Source: Rosellinia necatrix (lineage: Eukaryota; Ascomycota; Sordariomycetes; Xylariales; Xylariaceae). Taken from it: a DNA stretch of 64,000 nucleotides. Under the pieces are notes generated by a model, which was given only the letters and a program-made list of their open reading frames with translations, did no database searches and had not been told where the DNA came from. The stretch lies in NCBI GenBank assembly GCA_021209875.1, contig JAGYVD010000002.1, forward strand, positions 806,001 through 870,000, in the 5' to 3' direction. The position numbers and the translations under genes were made by a program. Positions 27,296 through 38,129 of this stretch are shown here, piece by piece. Every line of letters starts with the position of its first letter. The stretch's first letter is position 1.

Positions 27296-27708
27296 ATGTT
27301 ATGGCTTGTTGGCCGCCTGATTTGGCAACTTTGGTCGCCAGGTTTAACGGTCCACAAGCCAAAAATCCATCGCTGCTTTAAGCGGACCGCGGAGGCCCAC
27401 CTGGGACCTTGGCACATCGCGCATCCCTTCGAAGTACCTCCATGTATCCTCTCATATACCCCGCAGTCTTGCTAAATAAAGAGCCATGGCAAACACTTTT
27501 GTATGTTCAACTTTCTGATCCCCACTTCCTGGACCTGGGAGCCAGAAATGGCTCCCACGCTGGGGCTTTCAAAAGCAGCGCCTGCTGCGTTCTCGTGGTG
27601 TGCGGTTATTGCCCTTTTTTCTCTCTATCTTGTCACGGCGATCCATCGTGACATCTTTACCTCGTCCGTGATTTCAGCCTTCGTCACCTCCCTCTGTTGT
27701 TGCCTACC

Positions 27709-29636
27709 ATGCGTCGCTGCCACGGCCAGAAGGTCACCGCTAAAGATGCTGAAGACTCTCACGCCTCATTCTCGTCCGAGGAGATTGGTGAAGTGTTTGA
27801 CGTCGATAAGGCAGACGGCGGCTCCGATATCGATGCGACGGAAGTGGACCTTGATGAGACTGATGACCTCTTTGAGCTTGACGTGGAGGACCAGCTTAGG
27901 CTCTTTGAGGGAAACACTCATCCGCCTGAGTATTACCGGCAAGCCGTTGTAACCCTTAATGCCAGCGATTATGAGAGCGAAGACTATGCTCTTGGGACAA
28001 CACGGTACCTAGATGGTATTGAAGAGCAATGGATCTGGTGGGACACGTCCGATACCTCTCGCTGTCCATTCTCCCATGCTAATACACCGTACAGGTTCTG
28101 CGAAGATTTCCTCCAACGCGGTCCCCAAGAATGTTATCAAACTATCTCCATTCAGCTTTCACAAAGACCTATCTTGGGGAAAAAGAGGTGTATGTCTGCT
28201 TCAACGATTTCGAGATTACGGACTGACATATTATAGAAAATCATACCCGATTCCCGAGACTATGTACGATCCCTCCTTAATGTTGAGCCCCCATATCTTC
28301 CTCCTCGGTATCTTGTTTCGTCATCGAGCCTTCCGCGCACCAAGCCTTACCTCGCCGCATCAGCTCGATGGTCTTGACATCCATCCAGGCGAACGGGAAT
28401 TGCCTTTACCGTTACGAGAAGACTTACACGACACATATATATTCCGTCGTGCTTTTGAAACATTGACAGGCTACGAGCTATCTCCCGACAAACCTATAAC
28501 CTATGCCATGATGGCGTCTTGGATTAAACGGATTGGAGAGATTCTGGGGATCGAGTATGCTACGATACCCTATAGCTTGCGATATAATGCAGGGAATGCT
28601 TGGGACCAAAGCCGTACGTTCTCTTATACCCCTAGTAATATTCTGTTAACATGTGACTGTAGCGGATATTAGCGAGGCTCTCCGGAATCTCGCCATGGAT
28701 CATGCCAACTCCACTCCGTTCCGAAAGAATTATCTCGGACGGGAGATCGGCGTGGATCTTTGGGGCATTATCCGTGGACAAAAGCCACAGCAAGCTATAA
28801 TCACGCAGTCTTGTAGCATCGGCCACTCAATAAGCAAGCGCCGGCCAGTTGATCTCACGCCCGACCAGGCTGCGTCTATCCTTACCCATCCCCTCATCAA
28901 ACGATTGTCTCAACCCCTTAAAACCCTCCCTCAACGCTCCGAGGACTATAAAGAGGCTAAACGGGTGCTCCATAATGAGAAGCAGAGACTTAGGCGCGAG
29001 CTTAAGCAGACAATTCGAGACAAGTGGACTGCCAACCAGGCCGTTGACGATATCGAACGCCAGTTACATGGCCTCGGGTTCGCCGAGCCTCCCAAGGAGG
29101 ATAGTTCCTGTCGTCCGCAGCGACGAGCGCAAAAGCAGTTAATGCAAGCGCTTACCGCCCCCGTCGTTACCACAATAGAGGGACAGTACCGACGGAGGGA
29201 CAACGCGATCGAGGCAATATCTGCATACTGCCTTGTCCAGGAGGGCTGTACCATACGCGTACGCCGCTCTCCCGCTCCGTCACCAAAGCATATAGAGCTT
29301 ACCTATCTTAAGCCCTCCTGCGAACCACCGAAGCAAAGCCCTCTGTCTCTTGCTACGCTCTCTGTGTTCGTCAAAAATGAAAAGGAGCGGCCAAGGCGGT
29401 GCTTTGTATGTGTTGGACAAGCGCTTTCTTTAGCTGAAGATGATGATCAGATCGACGACCTCACTAGCGAGTTCTTCATGCCTTGTGATTTGACCAAACA
29501 TTTCAAGCGGAAGCACTTGTCAAAACTACGAGACGATGATGCTATCCCATGTCGAGTATGCGGCGACTTAAAGCTCGAGCACAAGATGCACTTCCAGAAT
29601 CATGCTCTTCGGGTGCACCGTACGGTATCCTCTTGA
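27709..29636 (+). pseudogene. DUF3435 / FluG-domain tyrosine-recombinase-like protein, broken
   Basis: The family is fungal and includes the captain recombinases of Starship elements. The ATG at 27709 opens an acidic N-terminus followed by the family block HPPEYY...GTTRYLDGIEEQW. The frame then changes near 28155, and about 300 nt that would hold the first catalytic arginine block of related proteins are missing. Reading resumes with YPIPETMYDPSLMLSPHIF and PYSLRYNAG. An intact 49-nt intron (28614-28662, GTACGT...GTTAAC...AG) joins this to DISEALRNLAMDHANSTPF, with the later catalytic H and Y region, and then to a C-terminus with two C2H2-type zinc fingers (CFVC...HFKRKH and CRVC...HALRVH) ending at 29636. 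The deletion and frame change make catalysis unlikely. Codon use is normal and RIP is slight. Confidence 0.82.
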
Positions 29637-29784
29637 CTATCTTAAGTCATAAAAGAGGCCGATTTTCTGGACTTGAACGTTACTTAATAAAAGATTTTAA
29701 CGGGCCCGGTCCTATGGAAGCTATAGCTTGAGTTTTAATATAGAGAAGTAAAGTCTTGACCTACCTACATACATATATGCCTAA
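29637..29784. other. Short spacer after the DUF3435 relic
   Basis: About 150 bp with no recognisable feature between the DUF3435 stop and the LINE fragment. Confidence 0.5.
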
Positions 29785-30050
29785 ATGTTTTGTTCTGCGT
29801 TTCGGTTCTTGCTTCGGCCTGGGCGAGATTAAGGGCTTCGTGGAGGACCCTGACGTCTGGCATGTTTTGGATTTTGGTCACCCAGGGATGTGATTCCGAG
29901 GATCATCAACTTGACAATATTGGAGGGTACTGGCTGGTCTCCAGCGCGTTCGACATAGTCGAGGGCGTCTCTGAGGTATCTGCTTAGGTATGCGGCGTGC
30001 TCACGGGGCTCTGTTGGCTAGGCTCCCTCCTGGGGCTACGAGGTCGCCAT
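29785..30050 (-). pseudogene. Probable LINE ORF1 (gag-like) N-terminal fragment
   Basis: The bottom strand from an ATG at 30050 reads MATS, a stop, then YLSRYLRDALDYVERAG and SNIVKLMILGITSLG. After a frame change it reads MPDVRVLHEALNLAQAEA. The helix-rich character resembles the start of ORF1 proteins of fungal LINE (Tad/I-type) elements, but I recognise it by style more than by a defined motif. Two in-frame stops and a frameshift make it a relic. It is cut off near 29785, so this copy lost its 3' side, unlike normal 5'-truncated LINEs. Confidence 0.45.
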
Positions 30051-30129
30051 TGCGTTCTGGTCGCACTGGGCGGTGCGCCAGACTCTAGGCTACTCGATTG
30101 ACTGTTGGAGAATACGTTTCAGTGCCAGG

Positions 30130-30226
30130 TTGTATTAAATTTCTATAAATAAAAAAATAAAAATAAAAATCTAAAAAAATAAAAATACTTCGTACTCGCT
30201 TGATTGATTGATTGATTGATTAATTC
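30130..30226 (-). repeat. A-rich stretch and (TGAT)n repeat at the LINE 3' end
   Basis: The top strand shows an A-rich AAAATA-type stretch followed by five TGAT units (30200-30221). On the bottom strand this lies about 310 nt downstream of the LINE ORF2 stop, so it is a plausible 3' tail; several LINE clades end in short simple repeats. It also marks the junction with the ORF1 fragment. Confidence 0.5.
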
Positions 30227-30535
30227 CTACTCAGTTCTTTCATCCGCAGCTATGCCCTGTTGGCATGACTGGTCAACCAGCCGACACGGCCCGGATGTTG
30301 ATCCGTGCCGCCCCACTTCGCTATGTTTTGAAAATTCAATCCACAACCAGCTGGCCCCAACTTCTTCTACCTTGTAATCCTCAACCTCTATCTACTCTTG
30401 GGTGCCAGCCTTGGGTGAACAGTGGTTCTATACTAATGTATAAGTGATCTAAATCTAGTCTGTTCTTGAGGCGAATGCCTCCGGTTTTACATGCTGTTTA
30501 CCTTCAGTTTCTACCTAGTGCTGAGCTTCGTCTGT

Positions 30536-31843
30536 TTATCTCTCGATCCTGAATTGCCCTAGGATCTGCGTCTGTTCTATGAATTTGATGGCCTTGGTGG
30601 CTGTTTTGCGCTTGTTCAAGACTGCCCGGAGGTTCCCTCGTCCTGGTCGGCCTAGTTCCTGGTTCCGGAGGTCTTTGAATCGTCGACACTGGAACAGTAC
30701 GTGGAGTACTGTTTGTCGCCTCTCGCCGCAGCTGCACTTTGGATCCGTGATATCCTGGACTTTGCGTTTGAAGAGGAAATCCCTGAGGCCGATCTTTTCT
30801 GTGCGCAGTTGGACCAGGATTGCACTGTGTCGTTTGCTGAGATCTTCATGAAGCTCGAGTATTTTTCGTGTCGGCTTAGGTGTGTGACGAAATGTGGTTC
30901 TGCCTTTGGTTTTGATCTGCCAGCTCACTTCCCAATGTCTCTTGGCCTTTTTGTGATTCCATGTTTTCAGGGTTGCCTTGAGCGAGAATAGCTCTTCCGG
31001 TTGTTCTGCTCTCTGACCTCGGGTGCTATCTCCTCTCTACCCGGTAGCTTCCTTGGTTGCTTGGTCGGCCTCCTCGTTTCCTGGGATGCCCCTATGGGCC
31101 GGGATCCATCGGATTTCTATAGGTAGGCCGTCTTCCTGGAGGTTCTGGATCCGTCGCGTAATTTCTTTTAGGAGGTACGCTCCCGATTTCCCTACCGGTC
31201 TGGCCGACGACCTGATGGCCGCCTGGTTGTCGGTGTATAGTATAGCCTTATCCCTCCTACGCCCTTGGCGTCGGTCTTCTTGTGCTAATTGTAGGGTCAT
31301 ATTGATGCCTTGGAGTTCTACTGCGTACACAGTGGAAACGGTGTCTCGGCCCATATACGCCTTTCTTGTCTGTCTTATCTTGGGACATACGGCTGCTGCG
31401 CCTGTATGTCCGTCGATGCCGCTCCCATCGGTATAGATCAGGAGTGTGTTTTTCCCGCTTTCGAGTTCTCTTTGGTGATCAGATTCTGCCTGTTCTGCGT
31501 CTTCCCTTATGTGTGTTGTCGGGCCTTTCCACCAGGGGGGTGTGATATATGGAGGTATTATCTCTTGAGTTAACCCTGTTGGTTCTCTCCATCTTTGTAC
31601 TTCTTGGCTGATTCTTTGTAGCGGGCTTGTGTATTTCTGTTTGCTTTGTATGTTGAGCTTGTACCTCTCCAGTTCGGGGATATCTTGACTCGAGAGAGCT
31701 CTTCCTATTGTCTCTGTGTTGTGTTTCCAGATTTGTCGTTCTACTGGGAGGAGGTAGGTCTCGATGTTGAGGGCTGGTCTTGATGCTGCCTTGAAGGCTC
31801 CGGTAATTGTTCTGGCTGCTCTTGCTTGGATAGTCTGTAGCAT
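30536..31843 (-). pseudogene. LINE ORF2 3' fragment: RNase H and zinc knuckle, one nonsense codon
   Basis: In one bottom-strand frame, 31843-31037 encodes the end of the reverse-transcriptase connection and a full RNase H domain. The catalytic set is D139 (YTDGSG), E176 (YAVELQG), D205 (YTDNQAA) and D260 (HRGIPGNEEAD). A TAG at 31037-31039 interrupts, then the same frame stays open to 30536 with a C-terminal knuckle CSCGERRQTVLHVLFQC. The TAG follows KEATG where relatives usually carry tryptophan, so TGG-to-TAG is likely. This is the 3' end of a Tad/I-type LINE, cut at its 5' side near 31.85 kb as expected of target-primed insertion, just downstream of the HNH gene. The reverse transcriptase itself is missing. 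Confidence 0.85.
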
Positions 31844-31928
31844 CTCTAGCTGCTTAAAACTCTAGTATTTCTTTGGGAAACCCTCCTAGCTGTACCATTT
31901 CTAAAGCCGCCTCCTACTGTTCCACTTT

Positions 31929-33186
31929 CTAGGTACAAACAGAAGAGCTCTGCTCGCTGATAGCAAGAGATACGAAGCGACCTAGTGGCGTAGACCCATC
32001 CGCCTGCACACCATGTTCCTCTATATCACGATATATTCTATCGATATATTCGCCGGCTCCTGAAAGATGTAGAATACGTGCAATAGCACAATGAATCGCT
32101 AGCAGTCGAGGTGCTGGAGGCTCGATTGTTCGCTCAGGAGTGAGATAAAGCTCACGGGTTATAGGAAGCGCTGGTCGCCGGAAGAAATAGTCTTCGGAAA
32201 CATGTGTTCTGATCGTATAAGTATGATCCCTATCGGGGACGGGTTCAAAGTAAACTTGGAAATCGCCAAACCATTGATGAAAATCATGAGTAAGAGTGAG
32301 AGCATTACGTGGCCGGTCAATTTCAGGGCCTTGAATAAGTTCCGCAACACCAATATCGAACATGTCAAGTATTGCAAGTGCAGATTGCTTGGAAGCATCC
32401 TGGAGGGAAATTTTAGCTTGGGAGACAGTCAGAACGGAAAATGCATACCAATTTGCCGCCTTGATTCATCCTGGTAAGGGAGTGTGGTAGGATGTGGGCA
32501 ACTTCCAGCTGGGCCGGCTCAAGCTCGTCGTCTGCTATCAAATTCCCTTCGTCATCTCGAGAGCCGTCCGGAGTATGACGGCGTTTCATCGCTTCAGTCA
32601 AATCAAATCTTCGCGATATTACACAGCGATGACGGTCACGGATAAGACAGTCCCTCCGAAGGACTGACAATCGAGGCCCAGTCCCGACATACTGTTGCCG
32701 GCTGTGACCTTGTGCTTCTTGGACTGCAGAATGCAAGGCCGGGGAAGGCTGCGGGGTCTTCTTTGTGGAAGCTTTCACTATGAGATGTTAGCAACCGACA
32801 GGTATAGCAGCCAAAGTCGCAGCAAAACTTTACCAGGCAGGAAGAAGTTGTCAAAAAAGATACTCGGCAAAGTCAAGGAACTTGACGCGCACATCTTCGA
32901 AATTGAAGGGTTCTTTCCCATCAATTGGAAGATCGACCGCTTTGAAAAAAAAGCGTAAGAAGTAATCTCCAGAGTCCCGAGAGAGAGAGCATTCATAGGT
33001 AAAACGAACAAGGCGAGGACGGCTATAGTCGTCGACAGATAGGCCCGTGTCGAAATGTTGACAGATGTCGTGGAATCTACGGCTAGCATGGTTGCGCAGC
33101 TCCGCCTCCAAGGGAGGTGGGTATGAAGAAGAGAAGTTGAGGATGCCTTTAAGTGATGATTGGTGGCGGTGAAGGGGCGCTGCCAT
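31929..33186 (-). CDS. Fungal HNH nuclease domain protein (HNH_2 type), one probable frameshift
   Basis: Three exons: 33186-32834, 32777-32449 and 32399-31929. The introns are 32778-32833 (GTAAAG...GCTAAC...AG) and 32400-32448 (GTATGC...AG). The product is about 383 residues, usual for this fungal family of unknown biological role. The HNH core is visible: CVISRRFD, LEVAHILPHS (first His), RPRNALTL (Asn) and HDFHQWFG (second His). The ATG at 33186 gives MAAPLHRHQSSLKGIL. In exon 1 a T6 run (32856-32861 on the bottom strand) shifts the frame after DFAEYLF; with T5 the reading continues as DNFFLP into exon 2. It is therefore a recent one-base frameshift or a homopolymer error. All splice sites and the rest of the frame are intact. 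A LINE fragment lies 86 nt downstream. Confidence 0.82.
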
Positions 33187-33640
33187 TTTTTTTTTTTTTT
33201 TCTTGCTTGTTCAGCTTTAAAGATCTCAGATGGTGGGAGTTGAGAATAAACACAAAGGATTGGGAGGTGAGCTGGCGCTTTAAAAAAGGGGAGAAAGCAA
33301 CCAATACTCGTGAAAACGAGCATACAAATTACTATAGCAGAGGGCAGGTATTTAAACTAGTAACTAGCCCAACGAGGTGCATCGCTTTCTGGAACATCTG
33401 TGGGAGTGCTCCGTGCATGCCTTGGCGCCAGGAGCCCGGTGATAGCAATTCCCTACTTTGGCGATGCCTGGACTCCTCTGCGCCCTGTCGATCTAATACT
33501 ACAACATCGCCAATAAGGTCATGTACTAACGCGCTTCCGGCGCGTCTTTGATTCCTCACCTCCTTGCGTGAACAGCTTTCTGACTTTTTATTATATCACA
33601 TCTTAGATCTGCACTTGTAATAAAATAAAAATAGTTTATT
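33187..33640. other. Region upstream of the HNH gene
   Basis: GC-balanced. A long T run on the top strand directly precedes the HNH start. A 75-codon bottom-strand frame (33332-33559) has no family resemblance that I recognise. The promoter of the HNH gene must lie here. AT-rich sequence begins at about 33590-33640. Confidence 0.4.
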
Positions 33641-34712
33641 CTGTTAATATATCAGCAAATAATATTAAGCAAGCATAAATTGTTAAGCTTAAAGCTCCTG
33701 ATGTGTTATAATTATATTTTTCTTAAGTTTTTAATTTTAAGCCAGACGACAGCGCTAGCTTTAAAAAAAAAGTTCGGTCGTTTTATATTATTGTAGAATA
33801 TAACCTTTAGCTCTAATGCCTAGCAGCAGCAGCAAATAAAAATAATTTGTCGTAAATTATTACTATAGTTTTAATATATATTAATTATTTATAAGTTTAT
33901 TATAATAAATAACATTATTTTTTAATATTTTTTTTTAATAAAGCTTAAGTAATATTGTAGTAATTAAATAAATATTAAATTTAATTTTATATAAATAAAA
34001 TAATATTTTATTACTTGTAACAGGTTAAATATAAAAATAATTAAGTTAGTAATAACAATAATAACAAAATTAAAAAAAAAAAACGCTTTTGCCTGCCCTA
34101 GCAAAAAAAAGCAGCTATAGCAAAAGCTCCAGGTATACTAGAACATATGCTATAAAATTAGCTTTAAACTGTTTAATATAATTAATAAATATATAATAAA
34201 TTTAAAAAGCAAGCTAGTAAATATTATTAATTATATTAATATTAAATAATATAGCAGCGCTGTTATAATATAAAAGCTAAAAAAGTTTAAAAATTTGAAG
34301 CGTTATATTTTCGTTTTTAATAAATAAATTAATTAAAAAAAAGCTAAAAAAAAAAAATAGTTTTTTTTATAGCTCTGCTATAAAACTTTAAAAGCTTAAA
34401 CGCTGCTAAAACGTATAAGCAGCAGTAAAATGCTGCAGCAATAACTAAAAACTAATATATAAATCGCGTTTTAAAAAATATTTTTAGTTAGCAGGCTATA
34501 ATAAAACTATTAGCTATTAAACAAAAATTATTTTTAAATAATATAAATAAAAACGTTAAATAAAGCTGCAAAATAATTTTTATTTATAAATTAAAGTTTA
34601 ATTTTATATTATTTAAACAGAACTTTAAAAAAAAATCAGTTGTAAACAAAAAATACAAAATCTTTTTTATTTATAATTTAAAATTTAATTTTTTATTATT
34701 TAGCAGGACTTT
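33641..34712. other. AT-rich, RIP-degraded block
   Basis: No gene. Runs of A/T with scattered AGC and GCT triplets. It ends at element B. Confidence 0.7.
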
Positions 34713-34892
34713 TAGTATAGATTACTAGGGGTAGTGTGGTTAAGTCTGTAAAGTGTGATGTAGATTAGATGGAGGCTTCTGGTCCCGCAGGGACCAGAAG
34801 CCTTTTAGGCTAGGTTACCTTATCTAAGCTACATAATCCTTATCTAGCTAGCGCAGCTAGCTAGATAAGGAGCCCCCCTCTTCCTGACTGTG
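34713..34892 (+). mobile_element. Element B copy 1, interrupted by the family A gypsy element
   Basis: Matches the complete copies at 42945-43127 (inverted) and 48894-49078. It starts TAGTATAG and runs to CTGTG at 34888-34892, where the gypsy element begins. The missing last bases (TCA) follow the gypsy 3' target duplication at 43368-43370. It contains two perfect hairpins of 13 and 15 bp stem, one in the GGCTTCTGGTCCC part and one in the CCTTATCTAGCTAGC part. Flanks ACTTT (34708-34712) and ACTAT (43371-43375) nearly match. Confidence 0.85.
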
Positions 34893-35094
34893 TGATAGAG
34901 TCCCCGAAGGGGCCCATGTCAATCGAGCCAACGGCTCGTGTATTATTAGATTAGATAGGTTGCACAGGCTACGGCTGGCAACAGGTGGCCCACGGCCACC
35001 CCTGCAGAGGTTAATTCTAGACTTACTAAAATTCCCCATTTAATAAAAGAATTAATAAAGCATTTTTTTTTCTATTTTTATACTAATCTTTTTA
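34893..35094 (+). repeat. 5' LTR of the family A gypsy element
   Basis: 202 bp. The outer left two thirds are GC-balanced (TCCCCGAAGGGGCCC onward), and the inner right third is RIP-mutated and ends CTTTTTA. Confidence 0.9.
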
Positions 35095-35793
35095 AAATAG
35101 TGCATTTATATAACTAACAGATCTTATTATTAAACTAAACTAATATTATTTTTTAAATCTTTTAAAATTAAAAGATTTTATTTATAGCTAAAGATTTAAA
35201 CGCGCGCGTTTTAATCTAGCTATAATTAAATAATTAATATAAATAAAACGCTATTTTAATAATTATTTTTTTTTATATAAATTATATATTCTGTTAAAGC
35301 TTATAAATAAATAATCGCTAAAAAATATTTAGCAGTTTATTTTTATATTTTAAAAGTTATTATTATTAAAGTTGCGTATTTAAGCGTGCTTAATAATTAA
35401 AATATATTTAGATTTATAAACGTAACAAATTATTTATTTTTATTTATTATTAAAAAAAACGCTAGTAAACATGTTTATTAAATAATTATAAATATATATA
35501 TTATAATCAAAAGCTAAAATTTTTTAAAAAATAGTTTTATTATTTTATTTTTTTACGCGCGTAATTTATTTTACATTATTTCTATAGCTTTTAAATTATA
35601 AATTAATAAATTAAAAGCAACAGCTAATAATATTTACATGCAAAAACTATTTAAATATATTATATATATATTTAAATATTTTTTTAATAATACGTTTATT
35701 TTTTTAAGCTTGTAATAATATTACGTTATTATGTTTTGTTATATATATTAAGCTTAAATATAAGCAACTTTAGAAAAACTTTGGCAGAATATT
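35095..35793 (+). other. 5' internal region of the family A gypsy element
   Basis: AT-rich with no readable frame. By position this is the leader and start of gag. Confidence 0.6.
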
Positions 35794-35995
35794 TGAGAGG
35801 TGCACCATGGGGGTGTAAAGTGTGTATTATAAAAGATGGAGGACTAGCAAATCTAGGCTAGCTAAAGTTTTACCTAGGTGTGGGCTAGGGCCCACATACA
35901 TAGGGCTAGGCCCAATTAGGTCGTGCCTGTGGCCACGGGCCACAGCACCCCAAACGAGGGGCTTATATAAGCGCTCCCTCTACGCGCGCGTATCA
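35794..35995 (-). mobile_element. Solo LTR-like element, family C, second copy
   Basis: 202 bp, the inverted counterpart of 8712-8913: it starts TGAGAGGTGCACC and ends GCGCGTATCA on the top strand. ATATT lies on both sides (35789-35793 and 35996-36000). It contains a palindromic GCTTATATAAGC that could serve as a TATA box. It is inserted in the RIP-mutated family A element and is itself little mutated. Confidence 0.9.
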
Positions 35996-36000
35996 ATATT

Positions 36001-37809
36001 CTAAATTAATACGATTTTTATTTAAAAATATGCTGCTGCTAAAATAACTTAGCTTAAATTAAAAAACTGTTGATTATTTTTTAAAACATTAAAAATAAAC
36101 TAACGTTTTAATTAATATTTTATATAAAAATATAAAAACTATAAAAATATTTTTCGATTTAATTTTAAAATTAATTAAGTAGGTTTAAAAGTTTTTGAAC
36201 TTTTAAAAATATTAATATTAAATTTCCGACGATATAAAATTTAAAACTATAGCTAACTAAAAATAATATTAAAGCTAATAAAGCTGTAGATTAGTTATTT
36301 AAAATAAAACCTGCCGATAAAATAAAAATAAAACTATTATATTAACTAATGTTTAAATAGCTAGCAGATAAAATATAACTATAAATGCTTTAAATAAATT
36401 AAATATTATAACTATTATATTTTTTTTATATGTTTTATTAAATAAAAACTTTTCTGAAAAAATAATAACTTAAAACTTTTTATTAAATATTAAAACAATT
36501 TTTATAAGCGCTGTAGTAATAAAAATAAAAACAATAACTGTTGTCGCAATAAAAACCGCTATAATAATAATTTATTTAATTTTTTAGTTTAAATAGTTTT
36601 AATAATAATAAATATAGTTATATTATATTAAACTAACAAAAATAGTTTATATTAAATATAATAGCTAAAACAAAAAAATATATATAAAATTAAACGAAAT
36701 AATATTAATATTTTTAACTTAAAATAAAAAACTTTAACGATAAAAATATATAGCTAATAAAAAAATATAATTTATATAAACATTTATTTTTTATTAATTA
36801 TATTAAATTATTGCTAAAAACAAAAACATTTAAGCTTTAAACGTTTAATAAATAATTAATTTATTTAATTATTTATTAGTTAAATTAGCTTTATTATAAT
36901 AAAACAGCGAAATTTATATAAATAACTAACGTATATAAAAAAAAAGCAGGCTTAAATATACTGCTTAAAAAACTATAAAAAAAATTTAAAACGTAAGCCG
37001 GTAAAACGTCTTAAAAGTTTATAAAAAAAAAACTTATTTTAAAAAACATCGCAGAAAATTAAAACGTATTTTTTAATTTATTTAACATTAAATATAATAT
37101 ATTAAAGCTATAAAAACGCTGCAAAAAAATAATAAAAACTAGCACAAAATTATAAAAAATATTTACAACTAATAAAAAAACGTAATTTTAAATTATATTT
37201 AACTTTTTAAATTAAAAAAAACTTTAGCTAACTATATATGTAAAATAAAAAACAGCTAACACAGGCTAAAATATAAAACTAAAAAAATATATTTAAATAT
37301 TAAATTAAAAATAATATTAGCAAATCTAATATTAGCTGTTAAAACAACTTGCTAAAAAAGCTATAATTGTTAACCCGATTAAAAAAAACGTTAATTAAAT
37401 AATAAATATTTTAAAAATTAAAGCCAGAACAGCTACAAATATAATTATAAATAATATTAAAGCTAAAATAAAAGTTGCAACAATTAAAATAGCAGCTGCA
37501 AAAAAAGCTGCAAACATTAGAACTAAAACTATAATAACTACTAAAAAAACAAAAAAAATAATCAAAAACTAAAAAGTTATAATTAAAAGCATAACTAAAA
37601 ATATAACTATAGTTATAATTAAAGTTAAGATTATAAATACTTAGATCGTAAAAATTATAATTAAAATTAAAAAAAAAACAACTAGCGTTTATTTTATATA
37701 TACTTTGTAAACAGCAGTACAAATAAATAAAAAACTAAACAAAATAACAACAAAAAACACGCCTTTTTTTTATTTAATACTAGACTTAGCTTTTATTTAT
37801 TATTAATAC
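36001..37809 (+). other. Internal region of the family A gypsy element
   Basis: AT-rich, A-rich top strand, stops in all frames. The bottom-strand frame at 37411-37722 (N/Y/F/C-rich low complexity) is an artefact of composition. Confidence 0.65.
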
Positions 37810-38124
37810 TGTTAGAACTATGGCAATTGGTCATAGTTACTTATAGCTGTTGTACGTGCATATGTTTTGTACAAGCATATGACGTATATGTCACGTATAT
37901 GCATACAGCATGTATGCTTTATATGTAAGACAAGCTGTGTTATCGCTGTTATCTTAGTAGGTCGTACGCTAGCAGAATTCTTATATAAGACTTGAAATAA
38001 TGCTACGCACGATAGTTACTTAAATAGAATAACAAAAAGCATAATAGACATCGTATAACAAGAAGTTGTATTCTGTTTCACGCGTGAACAGTACGTGCAT
38101 CGCATGTACGAAGCCCATTCAACA
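37810..38124 (+). mobile_element. Solo LTR-like element, family D, second copy
   Basis: 315 bp, starts TGTTAGAACTATGG and ends CCCATTCAACA. AATAC lies on both sides (37805-37809 and 38125-38129). It is inverted relative to 10288-10600. A TTATATAAG box follows CAGAATTC at about 37975. Low RIP compared with its surroundings. Confidence 0.9.
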
Positions 38125-38129
38125 AATAC

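Noticed and set aside
27296..33640. A complete Starship element with captain and cargo
   Set aside because: The DUF3435 gene is broken, no element ends or target duplications were found, and the neighbouring genes are LINE pieces and one HNH gene.
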